DNA of 64,000 nt from Planctomycetota bacterium (GCA_963204915.1 CAUJHS010000030.1:1-64000); one strand, 5' to 3'. Positions 37,101-45,125 are shown, counted from the stretch's first letter. Program-made: numbers and translations. Notes: a model not told the origin generated them from the letters alone.

Positions 37101-38744
37101 GCCAAGAAGGGCATTGAAGGGCTCGCCGTCAAGCGCGGTTTAGTCGAGTTGATCGAGGCGCCGCGACCGGGCCGTCCCCGCACGGTCCTTCCGCGTGGCG
37201 CGGTCGTGCTGACGGACGACGGCGGAGGCGTGGCGGCCGAGTTCGCCGCTCGCCTTGCCGACTTCGGCCAGGAAACCGTCATCCTGCGCATGGGCTCATC
37301 CGAAAACGGCTCGGGAGAGTCTGGCTTTCAGGCCGATCTGACCGACCTTGGACAAGTGCAAGATTTACTGGACCGCGTGCGTCAACGCGTAGGACGAATT
37401 GGCGGCCTGATTCACGCCTGGCCGTTGCGTGCTCCTGCTCCGAACGAGGATTGGTCGAGTCGCGCCCGGGATGATGTGAAGTCATTGCACGCGCTCGCGC
37501 AGTCGTTGGAGCACGACCTTCGCGAGTCGGGCAGCGAAGGAGGTGCGTTCCTGTTGGCGCCCACCGGCATGGGCGGCGAGTTGGGCTTCCGGCGAGATTC
37601 GCTTCCGGAGGAATGCTTTGCCGGATATGGCGGAATCGTGGGCTTTGCCAAGTGTCTTGCGTTGGAATGGCCCGACGTGTTGATCCGCGCGGTCGACCTC
37701 GACCGGACTCGCCCCGCTGCTGAGTTGGTCGATTGTCTGGCCGCCGAACTGGACGACCCCGATGGACCTTTGGAGGTGGGATGCCACGGCGCGCGGCGCG
37801 TCACATGGCGACCTGTTTCGGCCCCGCTCGACGCCGACACCCAGGGCGATGCGACGGTCTTGAACGAAGATTCGACCGTGTTGATCACTGGCGGAGCGCG
37901 CGGAATCACCGCGGAGATCGCCGTCGGTTTAGCGCAGCGTTATCGACCAAAGCTGGCGCTGGTTGGTCGGTCGCCGCTGCCGCAGGGCGAGGAGTCGCCC
38001 GAAACCGCGCAAGTAACGGACGCCGGTCAACTAAAATCAATTTTGATTCAACAGCGCCAGCGGGACGGGCAGTCGGCCACTCCGGGCGAAATCGAAACGA
38101 TTTATCGCAATTTGTTGCGCGACCGAGAAATTCGCAACACGCTCAAACGCATCGAGGCCGTGGGAGGCCGGGTGCGATATTACGCCGCCGATGTGCGCGA
38201 CGAGAACGCCGTGCGCGACGTGATCGCCGATGTCGAACGCACCTTCGGACCAGTGACGGGCGTCATTCACGGTGCTGGGGTCATCGACGACAAGCTCGTG
38301 CGTGACAAAACGCCCCAGTCGCTCGAACGTGTGTTCGACACGAAAGTTCGCGGAGCTGCAAATCTCATGCGGCTTGCGTCGCCCGAGCGTCTTAAGTTTT
38401 GCGTGTTCTTCTCGTCCATCGCAAGCCGTTTTGGCAACGTTGGCCAGGCCGACTATGCCGCCGCCAACGAGGTATTAAGTAAGCTCGCCGCCGACTTGGA
38501 TCGTCGCTGGCCGGGACGCGTTGCTGCGATCGCCTGGGGGCCTTGGGCGAACGTCGGCATGGTTTCCCATCTTGAGAAACATTTAACCGGCCGCGGCGTG
38601 GCGTTAATCCCGCCGGCGCAAGGCGTGGCGATGTTGATCGATGAATTAGTCCGCGGCGGGAAGGGCGACGTGGAAGTGATCATTGGCGGAGGCGAAGACA
38701 AAGTCTCCCAAGCTCCCACCCGCGCCGCGGTGGCGCGGGTCTAA
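31134..38744 (+). CDS. Type I polyketide/secondary-lipid synthase: FMN barrel (x2)-KS-AT-ACP-KR
   Basis: The protein of about 2536 residues starts at an ATG with AGGA five bases upstream; GTG 31089 and ATG 31110 are alternatives. Residues of about 1-260 form a nitronate-monooxygenase-like half (GIVLKGHESGGRIGED, LWVQGGIGLNTAAACVALGA). Residues of about 325-690 form a second, complete one (RYPLLQGPMTRVSDT, FEGRECGGHVGPRSS). The KS at about 700-1130 has Cys896 in AACASSLAA, His1031 (HGTGT) and His1071 (GHSKCAAG). The AT at about 1265-1570 has Ser1367 in GHSYGEY and a malonyl-type CAFHSP motif. A Pro-rich linker with a helix near 1730-1757, one ACP (Ser1902 in LGIDSIKRVEIL) and a KR (LITGGARGITAE, Tyr2441) complete it. 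The barrels could act as cis enoylreductase, as PfaD does in trans. Confidence 0.93.
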   Translation: MSADQDPSVLVLTLPGWSDSSVAIAASRAGAVGLLDLEYASCSDLALSQLARLTRFAIHDYGVKLGPESTFFVQHLHSNLPPGLRYILLAGGESDEFSTWIRDFRAQGIAVLVEATTVAEAKRAAELGASGIVLKGHESGGRIGEDTAFILFQRCLNEDGIGDLPLWVQGGIGLNTAAACVALGAAGVVLDAQVMLTRESPLDDAARQMVSACDGSETRCLGESLGQSYRCFSRPDLSPVNELAEEARRIETNAAPVQERAEAWRSTVRRMTGCHPRESVWLVGQDLALAASLAERFATVGGIVAAVKSQIKQNPETARRMRPMAANAPMAQKLGTRYPLLQGPMTRVSDTVQFAESVAEAGALPFLALALMRGPECEQLLKETKQRLGERPWGAGLLGFLPPEIRQEQLAAVRAHQPPYALIAGGRPDQARELEKLGIPTFLHVPSPALLRIFLRDGARRFVFEGRECGGHVGPRSSFVLWESMIDVLLEHLGPKGSGKDLEVVFAGGIHDDVSAAMVSVLAAPLVERGVAIGGLMGTAYLFTQEAVASGGITERFQNEALQCGETVLLETGPGHAIRCLRTPYYDEFQREKQQLQAEGRSAEEITRTLERRNVGRLRIASKGLDRVADKDHGSRLAAVPEDDQYRRGMYMIGQVASMRHRVTTMAELHEHVCRGAEERLERLATPAITPVGVRSTPSDIAIVGMSCFYPGAHNLREYWENILARRNAVTEVPPTHWDWRLFYDPDPKTPDRMISKWGGFVPDIPFDPLAYGITPKSMECIEPLQLLLLEAVKHAVEDAGYSKRPFDRERTAAILGIGGGGSPLALAYGFRACMPLIDSVPELGVTSNELMDVLDPLLPHWTEDSFPGFLMNVAVGRVANRFNLGGPNMAIDAACASSLAAVHAAVRELETGSSDVAFAMGADTVQTPFVYTAFSKTHALSPQGRCRPFDAAADGIALSEGIGVLVLKRLADAERDGDRIYAVIKGSGASSDGRDKGLTAPNVEGQVRALRRAYEKADLSLADVELIEAHGTGTVVGDRTESESLNRLMHEAGAVQHNCALGSVKSMIGHSKCAAGTAGLIKTALALYHQVLPPTLVDQPNPNLEGGDCALYLNTEPRPWVHGRPGPRTAGVSAFGFGGTNVHVVVQEYTAEFTGRRTVTHRTWPAELFIWRGRDRAALKAALEKSRRSLTDGAPLNLRELAISLWKAAGVNATWPTAAIVAGTQEDLLEHLTRLVQQVDQPAPVWQHPTGAYFAERPADHTGKIAVLFPGQGSQYPDMLASLAVNFPCVRDVLDRAEAALLGDLDRPLGRYIYPASPFSKTQRQAQEHALAETDIAQPAIGAASLAAYRLLQLVGVKPDVVGGHSYGEYTALCAAGALDDDELFRVSYRRGQTIRAAADQQRGAMAAIPAATNVVEQVLAACGVDVVIANRNSPQQTVISGSESGIQTVLQALLDRNIRGHRLPVSCAFHSPLVAAACRPFAEVLESCRLSPPRLPVYSNTTGRIHEPEVASLRKRLAIHLESPVRFEEMIEAMYADGVRTFIEAGPQSVLTGLVQQILRERPHCATSIDRKGRDGMVQLQHSLAQLIVHGVPVDLTPLYAPRQGSAREGERTNALTGAPESTSATWLINGARARPVAGPEPVRLGQRRDPKEVRQKIQEGKTLKSHSTAQPVNIPPVAKATMIRDEKPSNGTHSPAAPTRLPAPQEVKSPPVPQPKRASAPQEVQLNDIMLRFQDAMVRFLDTQREVMQPYLSVVAGGAVPTAPTATYPNGAPRGSNGHSALGHSVAPPVVSQLTAPPVMSPPAPTQPAPAIPASVQRGSVASPANRVAEYASAAVEPRVEPPAPSVAKSNQAPPSTKAPLTLDGVRTMLLKLLSERTGYPIEMLDPNLELEGDLGIDSIKRVEILAVLAESLGEEFAGEGSANQLEELTSIKTLQGILDYIRDHLSLDDGASAPVKAKSPALERPAPPKPQSPVRAASPEPHQNGAKKGIEGLAVKRGLVELIEAPRPGRPRTVLPRGAVVLTDDGGGVAAEFAARLADFGQETVILRMGSSENGSGESGFQADLTDLGQVQDLLDRVRQRVGRIGGLIHAWPLRAPAPNEDWSSRARDDVKSLHALAQSLEHDLRESGSEGGAFLLAPTGMGGELGFRRDSLPEECFAGYGGIVGFAKCLALEWPDVLIRAVDLDRTRPAAELVDCLAAELDDPDGPLEVGCHGARRVTWRPVSAPLDADTQGDATVLNEDSTVLITGGARGITAEIAVGLAQRYRPKLALVGRSPLPQGEESPETAQVTDAGQLKSILIQQRQRDGQSATPGEIETIYRNLLRDREIRNTLKRIEAVGGRVRYYAADVRDENAVRDVIADVERTFGPVTGVIHGAGVIDDKLVRDKTPQSLERVFDTKVRGAANLMRLASPERLKFCVFFSSIASRFGNVGQADYAAANEVLSKLAADLDRRWPGRVAAIAWGPWANVGMVSHLEKHLTGRGVALIPPAQGVAMLIDELVRGGKGDVEVIIGGGEDKVSQAPTRAAVARV

Positions 38745-38810
38745 GGCGGTTTTTTCTAACTTCATGACGCAGTTCGCACGCGGTGGTCGTATTGCGAGGA
38801 ACAACGAACA

Positions 38811-41800
38811 ATGCCGCATTTTGCGAGCGAGCCGCCATTCGAAGCGCCGTGTTTTCCGGAAGATGGCGAACCAGACGTGAGTTTTGACCCGGTTGAAACC
38901 GATGGCAACCGCGAGGGGTGCTGGAGTGACGAAGTCGTCGTCGTCCGCGGCGAAGATCGCGACGACCTGCGCCAGCGCGTCCACACGTTGCGCCATTCCT
39001 TGCAGCAAAACCGGGACGCAAGCCTTCAGGAACTGGCCAGCGCTTTAAACATCGACCTGCAGGCCGGCGGCCTGCGTTTGGCGGTGGTGGCGTCGTCGTG
39101 CGAAGACCTGGCCATGCGCTGGGCGCGAGCCGAACAACAACTTGCCGACCCCGCGGTTCAAGAAATCAATGACGCCTCGGGGATCTATTTCAACGCCGAA
39201 CCGCTCGGTCCGACTAGCAAAATCGGCTTTCTTTTTCCAGGAGAAGGCGCGCCCTACCTGGACATGCTCGGCGATCTGGCGCAAGAGTTCCCCGAAGTGC
39301 GCACGTGCCTGGATCGGGCCGATGAAGGCGCGATCGCGCGAGACTGGAAACCGTTCAGCCGGTTTTTTTGCCTCCCTGCGGGTATCTCCGACAACGAACG
39401 CAATGAACTTCGCCTTGAGTTGGAAGAGCTGGGCAATACCATGCTCTCCTGCATGATTTGCAGTTGGGCGCTCCACGAATTGTTAACCAACTTGGGAATT
39501 CGCGCGCATGCCGTGGCAGGGCATAGCGCGGGGGAATTGTCCGCCTTGTGCGCGGCCGGCTGCCTTGACCCCATGCGTCACATGCTGCCGATGGCGGACG
39601 CCCTGCGCGACATTAGCGGCGACAACGAAACCCCGTGCGCCTTGCTTGCCGCGGTGGCGCCCCGACTCGAAATCCTGAACGCACTAAACGTGGCGCTGCA
39701 AGGGCGGGGCTGGCGCGAGGAAGCATTCCTGGCCATGGACAATTGCCCTCATCAGGTGATCGTCGCCGGAACGCTGCGGGCCATCCAAGCGTTCGAGGAC
39801 GAGCTGCGAAAACGCCGCGTGCTGTTTGACCGACTTCCCTTTGACCGGCCGTATCATACGCCGCTGTTTGAGGGCATGGTGCGCCCCTTGTCGGCCGCCT
39901 TCGCCAGCGTGACGGTGGATCCTCCCCACACCACCATTTACTCCTGTTCCACAGCCCAACCATTCCCGCAGAATCCCGAAGCCATCTGTGAGATCGCCGT
40001 ACGGCAATGGGTCACTCCGGTCGAGTTCTCTCAACTCGTTCGGCGTTTGCACGACGATGGCGTACGCATCTTGATTGAAGTGGGCCCGCGCGGCAATTTG
40101 ACTTCCTTCGTGGAAGACATTTTGCGCGGCGAACGTTTTTTAACGGCGCCGGTGAACGTCGTGCGTCGCTCGGGAACGTCGCAATTGAATCATCTGGTTG
40201 CCCGCCTGGCCGCGCATGACGTACCGGTCAATTTCGAACACCTCTACCACCGCCGCCAATCCAAGGGCCGCGAACTCTCGATCGACTCGGCGCTGGAAGC
40301 CATTGCCGCGGGCGAGCGCCCGTCCTCGCCGAGCAACGGTCATGCCTCACCGTCGCCTTCGGATGGAACCCGATTTATGTCCGCCTCTGCGCCCCCGCCC
40401 AACGGCCACAAGCTTCCTGTAATCGAGCCGCCTCACGTGTTGACTCCGCCGCCTGCGGGTTCCCCTACCGGCGCGGGAGCAACGCTTGAGCAGGTCGTCG
40501 CGCGTTATCAGGACGCCATGGACTCCTTCCTGGAGATCCAGCGCGGGGTGATGACACAGTTTCTCGAGGTTCTCTCGCATCAGGCCGGTTCGAGCGATCA
40601 ACTCCAGGCGCTGCCGGAGATTTCCCCCGTTCTTGATGCGCCTGGGGTTTCGTACTACGAAACCGTGGAAACCAACGTTGCCGAGTCGCACGCACCCGGG
40701 AATGGCCAAACCGCCGAGACGCACGTTGAAACCCCGTTCATGCACGCGGTTGAAGCGATTGACTTCACCACCGACGACGGCGCGACGGCGGAGTCGGTCG
40801 CGACGCGGGAGCACCAGCAACCGAATGACGCCGCCGAAGAACTCCTGCGAACCTTGCCGTTGCTCGGCGAAGTGACGCATTACGAGCCCGGGCAGTCACT
40901 CGGCACGCGGCGCACGCTCGATCTTCAAGAAGACTGGTTCGGCGCCGAGCATACCGTAGGCGGGCGTAAAGTTAGCAGGGTCGACCCGAGTCAGAACGGC
41001 CTGCCCATCATGCCGATGACGTTCAGTTTGGAGATGATGTCCGAAGGCGCGACGGTTCTGTATCCTTCGTTGCTGGTGCTCGGTTTGGATCACATGGCTC
41101 TGATGCAAGGGCTGGTGTTTGATCAAGACCAGCCGCCCGTCATCGAAATGGAAGCTCGCGTTCTCGATCCTCCACCAGCCAACGACGAAGGCGTTACGGC
41201 GCGCGTGTTCGCTGAAGTTTTCAAGCTGGATCCGGAAACGGGGGCCCGCCCCAAAACGCCGGTGGTGTCGGCCACGGTATTGCTGGGCGAGGCGTATCCG
41301 CCGTCGCCGCCGCTGCGCCCGTGGGATGTCGAGGCGGTGCATGCGTCGCCCATCACGCTCGACCAAATGTACAAAAACCTGTTTCATGGCGAACAATTCC
41401 AGGGGGTGACTGAAATTCTCGAATCGGGCGAAAACAATATCGCCGCCAGATGCGTGGTGCTTCCGAACGACAAACTATTTCGGTCGAATCCAACTCCTAA
41501 GTTTGTGATTGACCCGGTCTTTCTCGATGTCGTCATGCATCCTCTTGCGGGGTGGCATCTTGAACAAGCGAACCAGGCAGGCCGCATTATGCTGCCGTAT
41601 GAACTGGAGAAAATCCGGTTCTATTGCCCTAGTCCGCAGCCGGGCGAAGTTCTGACGTCTCGCGGCGTGATCGATTACGAATCGGCCCGTCGGTTTTTTC
41701 ACGCCATCGAAGCCTTTGACGACGACGGGCGCCTTTGGTGCCGCCTGCGCGCGAAGTACTGGCGTTTTTACTTGCCCTTTGGCGAATACAACTTCCACGG

Positions 41801-42896
41801 TCCCAAAGATACTTACTTCCTCAGCCGTGATTGGCTCAAGCCCTTGCCCGCGCGGCTTACGTCCGGGCCAACGTCGCAAGCTTGGGCGATGAGTCTGGAC
41901 CCATCGCAAGACATGATGCAGCCCGCCATGTGTCTGGCCACGGCGCAGGTGACGCTTACGCGCGATGAGTTTCGTCACTTCCGTTCCCGGTCGGACGCGG
42001 AACAGTCGCCGTGGCTGTTCAGTCGCGTCGCGGCAAAAGACGCCGTCCGTTCGCTCTGGCGAGAAACCCGCGGCGACAATTTGTTCGCGGCCGATATCGA
42101 ACTTGAATTCGACGCGCAACACCGCCTGCACGCGCGTTTGCGCGGTTCGGTCGATCATGGCGAATTTCCGCGCGTCGATTGCGATTATCGCAACGGGCGG
42201 GCCTTGGGCGTCGCCACGTGGCTGCCGCGCCTCGGCGTGGCGCTGCGTCCGGTAGGTCAGTCCGAGGCGTCGCTCGTGGAGTCGCCCGATGCGCCAACCG
42301 AGCCGCGCGAGGCGCCCGAGCCGAACGAAGCGCAAGACCGTTTCCCCGCAGCGCGAGCCGCGGTAGCCCGCGCTGCGCTTGGACCCGATAGCGACTTAGG
42401 AATGGAGGTTCTCACGTTCGATCCTGAAACGGAGGTGTTGACCGTTCGACTCGACGAAGCGGCGGCGGCGCGGTTTCCTGACTTAGGTCGCAAGCCATTG
42501 GCCGTGTATACCCAACGCTACGAAGACGTCGTTGCGGCCGTGACTTTCTGTGAACTTGTTGCGTCGGTCGAACTGCCCGCCGTGATGGAAGGGGCCGCTC
42601 CGGCAAAAATCGGCCGGGAGCAAATCTTGGCGGACGTCATCGGGTCGCTGCGTAATCTGCGCGGCCGCCAGTATTCGGGCGAGATCGGCCCGGATAGCCT
42701 GTTTTTCGGCAATCTCGGATTCGTGTCGATCGACGTCATCGTTCTGTGGGAAACTTTGGAAAATCTTTACGAACGCCGGTTCCCCTATCAAGAGCTTCTG
42801 GAGCGCCTGCGTATGCGGTCGAACCCGGACTTGCGAATTGGCGAACTCGTGGACTTCCTTGAACGTCAACTGAATCAACCTGAAAACACTTTGTGA
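38811..42896 (+). CDS. Type I synthase partner: AT-DH-degenerate PPTase-like-carrier
   Basis: The 1361-residue protein has an acyltransferase at about 135-460, with FLFPGEGAPYLDML and Ser239 in GHSAGELSALCAAG. Its second motif is RPYHTPLF rather than the malonyl-type AFH, and the Arg-containing segment seen in the first AT reads MADALRD. A helix at about 561-590 (ARYQDAMDSFLEIQRGVMTQ) mirrors one in the first synthase. A double-hotdog dehydratase spans about 680-1010, with His714 (GAEHTVGG) and Asp901/906 (DPVFLDVVMHP). Residues 1040-1280 look like a phosphopantetheinyl transferase (WLFSRVAAKDAVR) without its metal-binding motif. A carrier with Ser1306 in LGFVSID ends the protein. It lies 66 bases after the first synthase. 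Confidence 0.88.
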   Translation: MPHFASEPPFEAPCFPEDGEPDVSFDPVETDGNREGCWSDEVVVVRGEDRDDLRQRVHTLRHSLQQNRDASLQELASALNIDLQAGGLRLAVVASSCEDLAMRWARAEQQLADPAVQEINDASGIYFNAEPLGPTSKIGFLFPGEGAPYLDMLGDLAQEFPEVRTCLDRADEGAIARDWKPFSRFFCLPAGISDNERNELRLELEELGNTMLSCMICSWALHELLTNLGIRAHAVAGHSAGELSALCAAGCLDPMRHMLPMADALRDISGDNETPCALLAAVAPRLEILNALNVALQGRGWREEAFLAMDNCPHQVIVAGTLRAIQAFEDELRKRRVLFDRLPFDRPYHTPLFEGMVRPLSAAFASVTVDPPHTTIYSCSTAQPFPQNPEAICEIAVRQWVTPVEFSQLVRRLHDDGVRILIEVGPRGNLTSFVEDILRGERFLTAPVNVVRRSGTSQLNHLVARLAAHDVPVNFEHLYHRRQSKGRELSIDSALEAIAAGERPSSPSNGHASPSPSDGTRFMSASAPPPNGHKLPVIEPPHVLTPPPAGSPTGAGATLEQVVARYQDAMDSFLEIQRGVMTQFLEVLSHQAGSSDQLQALPEISPVLDAPGVSYYETVETNVAESHAPGNGQTAETHVETPFMHAVEAIDFTTDDGATAESVATREHQQPNDAAEELLRTLPLLGEVTHYEPGQSLGTRRTLDLQEDWFGAEHTVGGRKVSRVDPSQNGLPIMPMTFSLEMMSEGATVLYPSLLVLGLDHMALMQGLVFDQDQPPVIEMEARVLDPPPANDEGVTARVFAEVFKLDPETGARPKTPVVSATVLLGEAYPPSPPLRPWDVEAVHASPITLDQMYKNLFHGEQFQGVTEILESGENNIAARCVVLPNDKLFRSNPTPKFVIDPVFLDVVMHPLAGWHLEQANQAGRIMLPYELEKIRFYCPSPQPGEVLTSRGVIDYESARRFFHAIEAFDDDGRLWCRLRAKYWRFYLPFGEYNFHGPKDTYFLSRDWLKPLPARLTSGPTSQAWAMSLDPSQDMMQPAMCLATAQVTLTRDEFRHFRSRSDAEQSPWLFSRVAAKDAVRSLWRETRGDNLFAADIELEFDAQHRLHARLRGSVDHGEFPRVDCDYRNGRALGVATWLPRLGVALRPVGQSEASLVESPDAPTEPREAPEPNEAQDRFPAARAAVARAALGPDSDLGMEVLTFDPETEVLTVRLDEAAAARFPDLGRKPLAVYTQRYEDVVAAVTFCELVASVELPAVMEGAAPAKIGREQILADVIGSLRNLRGRQYSGEIGPDSLFFGNLGFVSIDVIVLWETLENLYERRFPYQELLERLRMRSNPDLRIGELVDFLERQLNQPENTL

Positions 42897-42900
42897 ACTT

Positions 42901-43857
42901 ATGCCATACGTCAACATTAACGGCATCCGCACGCACTACCAGCAAACGGGGCAAGGTCCCGACGTGGTGTTGATCCACGCCTTCACCAGTAATCTTGCGG
43001 TGTGGGTGTTTATCAACTTGATCGACACGCTCGCCGCCGATTTTCGCGTCACCGCTTACGATCTTCGCGGACACGGCAATACCGAGAAAACGCCGGACGG
43101 CTTCACGTCGGACGTGCTCGCCGCCGATTTTCACGAATTGCACCGCGCGCTTGGCCTGGGGCCTGCGTACTGCGTAGGTCACAGCTTGGGCGGCGTGGTG
43201 GCCACGCATGCCGCCGTGTTGCACCCCGAAGACGTCGCAGGCGTGATTATTTCCGATCCGTATTTTCCGGGGCTACGGCATATCGACCCGGATATGGGCC
43301 ATGCCCCCATGTGGCGCGAACTGCGGTTAACGCTCCAACGCGTTGGCGCCGAAATTGGCGAAGAGGTCGATTTTCAACGTTTGTTCCACGAGGTGCGCGG
43401 AATGAACGAAGAACAGTTCGAGCAGGTTCGCCGGCTTCTGGGGCCCAACGGCGCCCGGTGGTTGACGCAACTCACGCACTTGGGCGAAACCACTGCCGCT
43501 CGCGACATTTTCGAACCTGCCGGCCTAAGCGAAGACAAGCTCAAATCGATTCAGCAACCGCTCGTCGCCCTGTACGACGAGCATTCGCCGTTCCTCGCAA
43601 CGTGCGACTTCCTCGAGCGCGAACTGCCGAACTGCACCAAAGATATCGTTCCCGGCGCCGAGCATATGGCGCTGTTCCAAAACCCAGCAGCGTTCGTCGG
43701 CATGGTGCTGAAGTACCTGTGCGAAATGGCGGGCGTGCAGAACCCGAAGTACAAATACTCGCGCTGTCCCGACTGCGGTCAGGCGAACCTGCTCAAGGCC
43801 GGGTGGCATGTTTGCAATGTCTGCGGTCGCGATCTTTCGGCCGAAGTCGCGCGATAG
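42901..43857 (+). CDS. Alpha/beta hydrolase with C-terminal zinc ribbon (candidate thioesterase)
   Basis: The 318-residue protein begins four bases after the second synthase stop, so the two are co-translated. It is a standard alpha/beta hydrolase: DVVLIHAFTSNLAVW (oxyanion strand), YDLRGHGNT, nucleophile Ser95 in CVGHSLGGVVATHAA, a candidate Asp in ALYDEHSPF and His in PGAEHMALF. The last 35 residues add a CPDCGQ...CNVCG four-cysteine ribbon, which could bind zinc or iron. Position suggests release or transfer of the acyl chain from the synthase. Another acyl-ester hydrolase role is possible. Confidence 0.9.
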   Translation: MPYVNINGIRTHYQQTGQGPDVVLIHAFTSNLAVWVFINLIDTLAADFRVTAYDLRGHGNTEKTPDGFTSDVLAADFHELHRALGLGPAYCVGHSLGGVVATHAAVLHPEDVAGVIISDPYFPGLRHIDPDMGHAPMWRELRLTLQRVGAEIGEEVDFQRLFHEVRGMNEEQFEQVRRLLGPNGARWLTQLTHLGETTAARDIFEPAGLSEDKLKSIQQPLVALYDEHSPFLATCDFLERELPNCTKDIVPGAEHMALFQNPAAFVGMVLKYLCEMAGVQNPKYKYSRCPDCGQANLLKAGWHVCNVCGRDLSAEVAR

Positions 43858-44088
43858 CCGCCTTGCGCCGTCTTGGCGTTTCCTCGCGCGACAGTGGCCC
43901 CGGCAGAGCCCTTTCAAACGCACGGGGCGCTGCGAGCTAATCGCTCGAGCGCGTCCGTGGTAGAATGACGCGGCGAAACGCCCCGTCGTACTGCGGCGTT
44001 TGGCCCTAGCGTCGTGAATTCGGGGCGAGGGCGATCGCCCTACGCGTTCGTTGAGGGTGCGAATTCCTTTCCCTTGCAGGACGATCGC

Positions 44089-44844
44089 ATGTTTCATGAT
44101 CGAGTCGCTGTGGTAACCGGCGCCGGCTCGCCGCGCGGCATTGGCTGGGCCATTGCACGGCTTCTACATGAACGTGGGGCGCGTGTCGCATTGACCGACG
44201 TGATCGAACAAGCGGCAATCGACGAAGCGGCCGCGGCGATCGGCCCTAACGTCGTGGCGCTGCGCATGGATGTGACCGACTCCTCGGCGGTAAATCTGAT
44301 TATGGCTGAAGTCGCAGGGTGCCTGGGACCCGTGGATATTTTGATCAATAACGCGGGCGTTGATAGCGGCGGCGGAGCATTCTTGCAAACTCGCCTAAGC
44401 GATTGGCAACATGCTTGGAGCGTGAACGTCATGGGCATTGTTCACGGCTGCCAGGCCGTGTTGCCCGACATGGTGCGGCGCGGCCGCGGGGCGATCGTCA
44501 ATGTTTCGTCCCTCGCTGGACTGCAAGCTTCGGGCGGTTACGGCGCCTACGCTACAACCAAACACGCCGTGACCGGCTTGACGAAAACGCTGGCGCTGGA
44601 GTTCGCGCCCAAAGGTATTCGTGTGAATGCGATCTGCCCCGGTTTCATCGATACGGACTTGAACGAGGCTCACTCCCGCGCTCGAAAAACCCCGCGCGCG
44701 GTGATGGAGCGGTTAGCCCCCTTAGGCCGCATTGGCGATGCCGCGGAAGTTGCCGAAGTAGCGGTGTTTCTCGCAAGTGACGCCGCCAGTTATATTACCG
44801 GCGCGAACATTCCGGTGGCTGGCGGCCTAACCGGCGGCCTGTAA
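44089..44844 (+). CDS. SDR family oxidoreductase (3-ketoacyl-ACP reductase-like)
   Basis: The 251-residue protein starts MFHDRVAVVTGAGSPRGIGW, a Rossmann TGxxxGxG loop with two extra residues. NNAGVDSGG, VNVSSLAG and the catalytic YATTK (Tyr-x-x-x-Lys) follow, and ICPGFIDTDL and YITGANIPVAGG finish a complete classical SDR. It is FabG-like in length and motifs. The start is chosen for its preceding GCAGGA; an in-frame start 75 bases upstream gives a non-family extension. The gene lies 231 bases after the hydrolase. It could reduce the synthase product or another carbonyl or alcohol; cofactor choice is not determined. Confidence 0.9.
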   Translation: MFHDRVAVVTGAGSPRGIGWAIARLLHERGARVALTDVIEQAAIDEAAAAIGPNVVALRMDVTDSSAVNLIMAEVAGCLGPVDILINNAGVDSGGGAFLQTRLSDWQHAWSVNVMGIVHGCQAVLPDMVRRGRGAIVNVSSLAGLQASGGYGAYATTKHAVTGLTKTLALEFAPKGIRVNAICPGFIDTDLNEAHSRARKTPRAVMERLAPLGRIGDAAEVAEVAVFLASDAASYITGANIPVAGGLTGGL

Positions 44845-45069
44845 ATCGCGGGCGAGAGTTCACCGTCATTCCAGCACAACCGGCTGCCGGCAATGCGATC
44901 TTTCTGGCTTGAATACCCGCAAACGCCAGAGGTATATCAGGAATCAAGCTGGCAAACTGTGATGTGAGCGCACGAATGCGCTATCGTCCGCTGTGGGGGG
45001 AATCTCCTCCTCTTTTTTGTATTTCTCTTCTCGAGAGCGTATTTGATCGAGGTGTGATGACTTCTTCAG

Positions 45070-45125
45070 TGTGGTCCATTCGCTCCGCGAGTGGTTTCCG
45101 GCACTCGCGGAGCGAGTGCGCCACA
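45070..45125. repeat. REP-like extragenic palindrome
   Basis: TCGCTCCGCGAGTG (45080-45093) and CACTCGCGGAGCGA (45102-45115) are perfect 14-bp complements around an 8-base loop. An outer TGTGG/CCACA pair (45070-45074 and 45121-45125) extends the element. The structure is typical of bacterial REP elements; no second copy was noticed by eye in this window. Confidence 0.7.

Noticed and set aside
43900-44088. A sigma-70-like promoter (TAGAAT near 43962) for the SDR
   Set aside because: No acceptable -35 element lies at the right distance.
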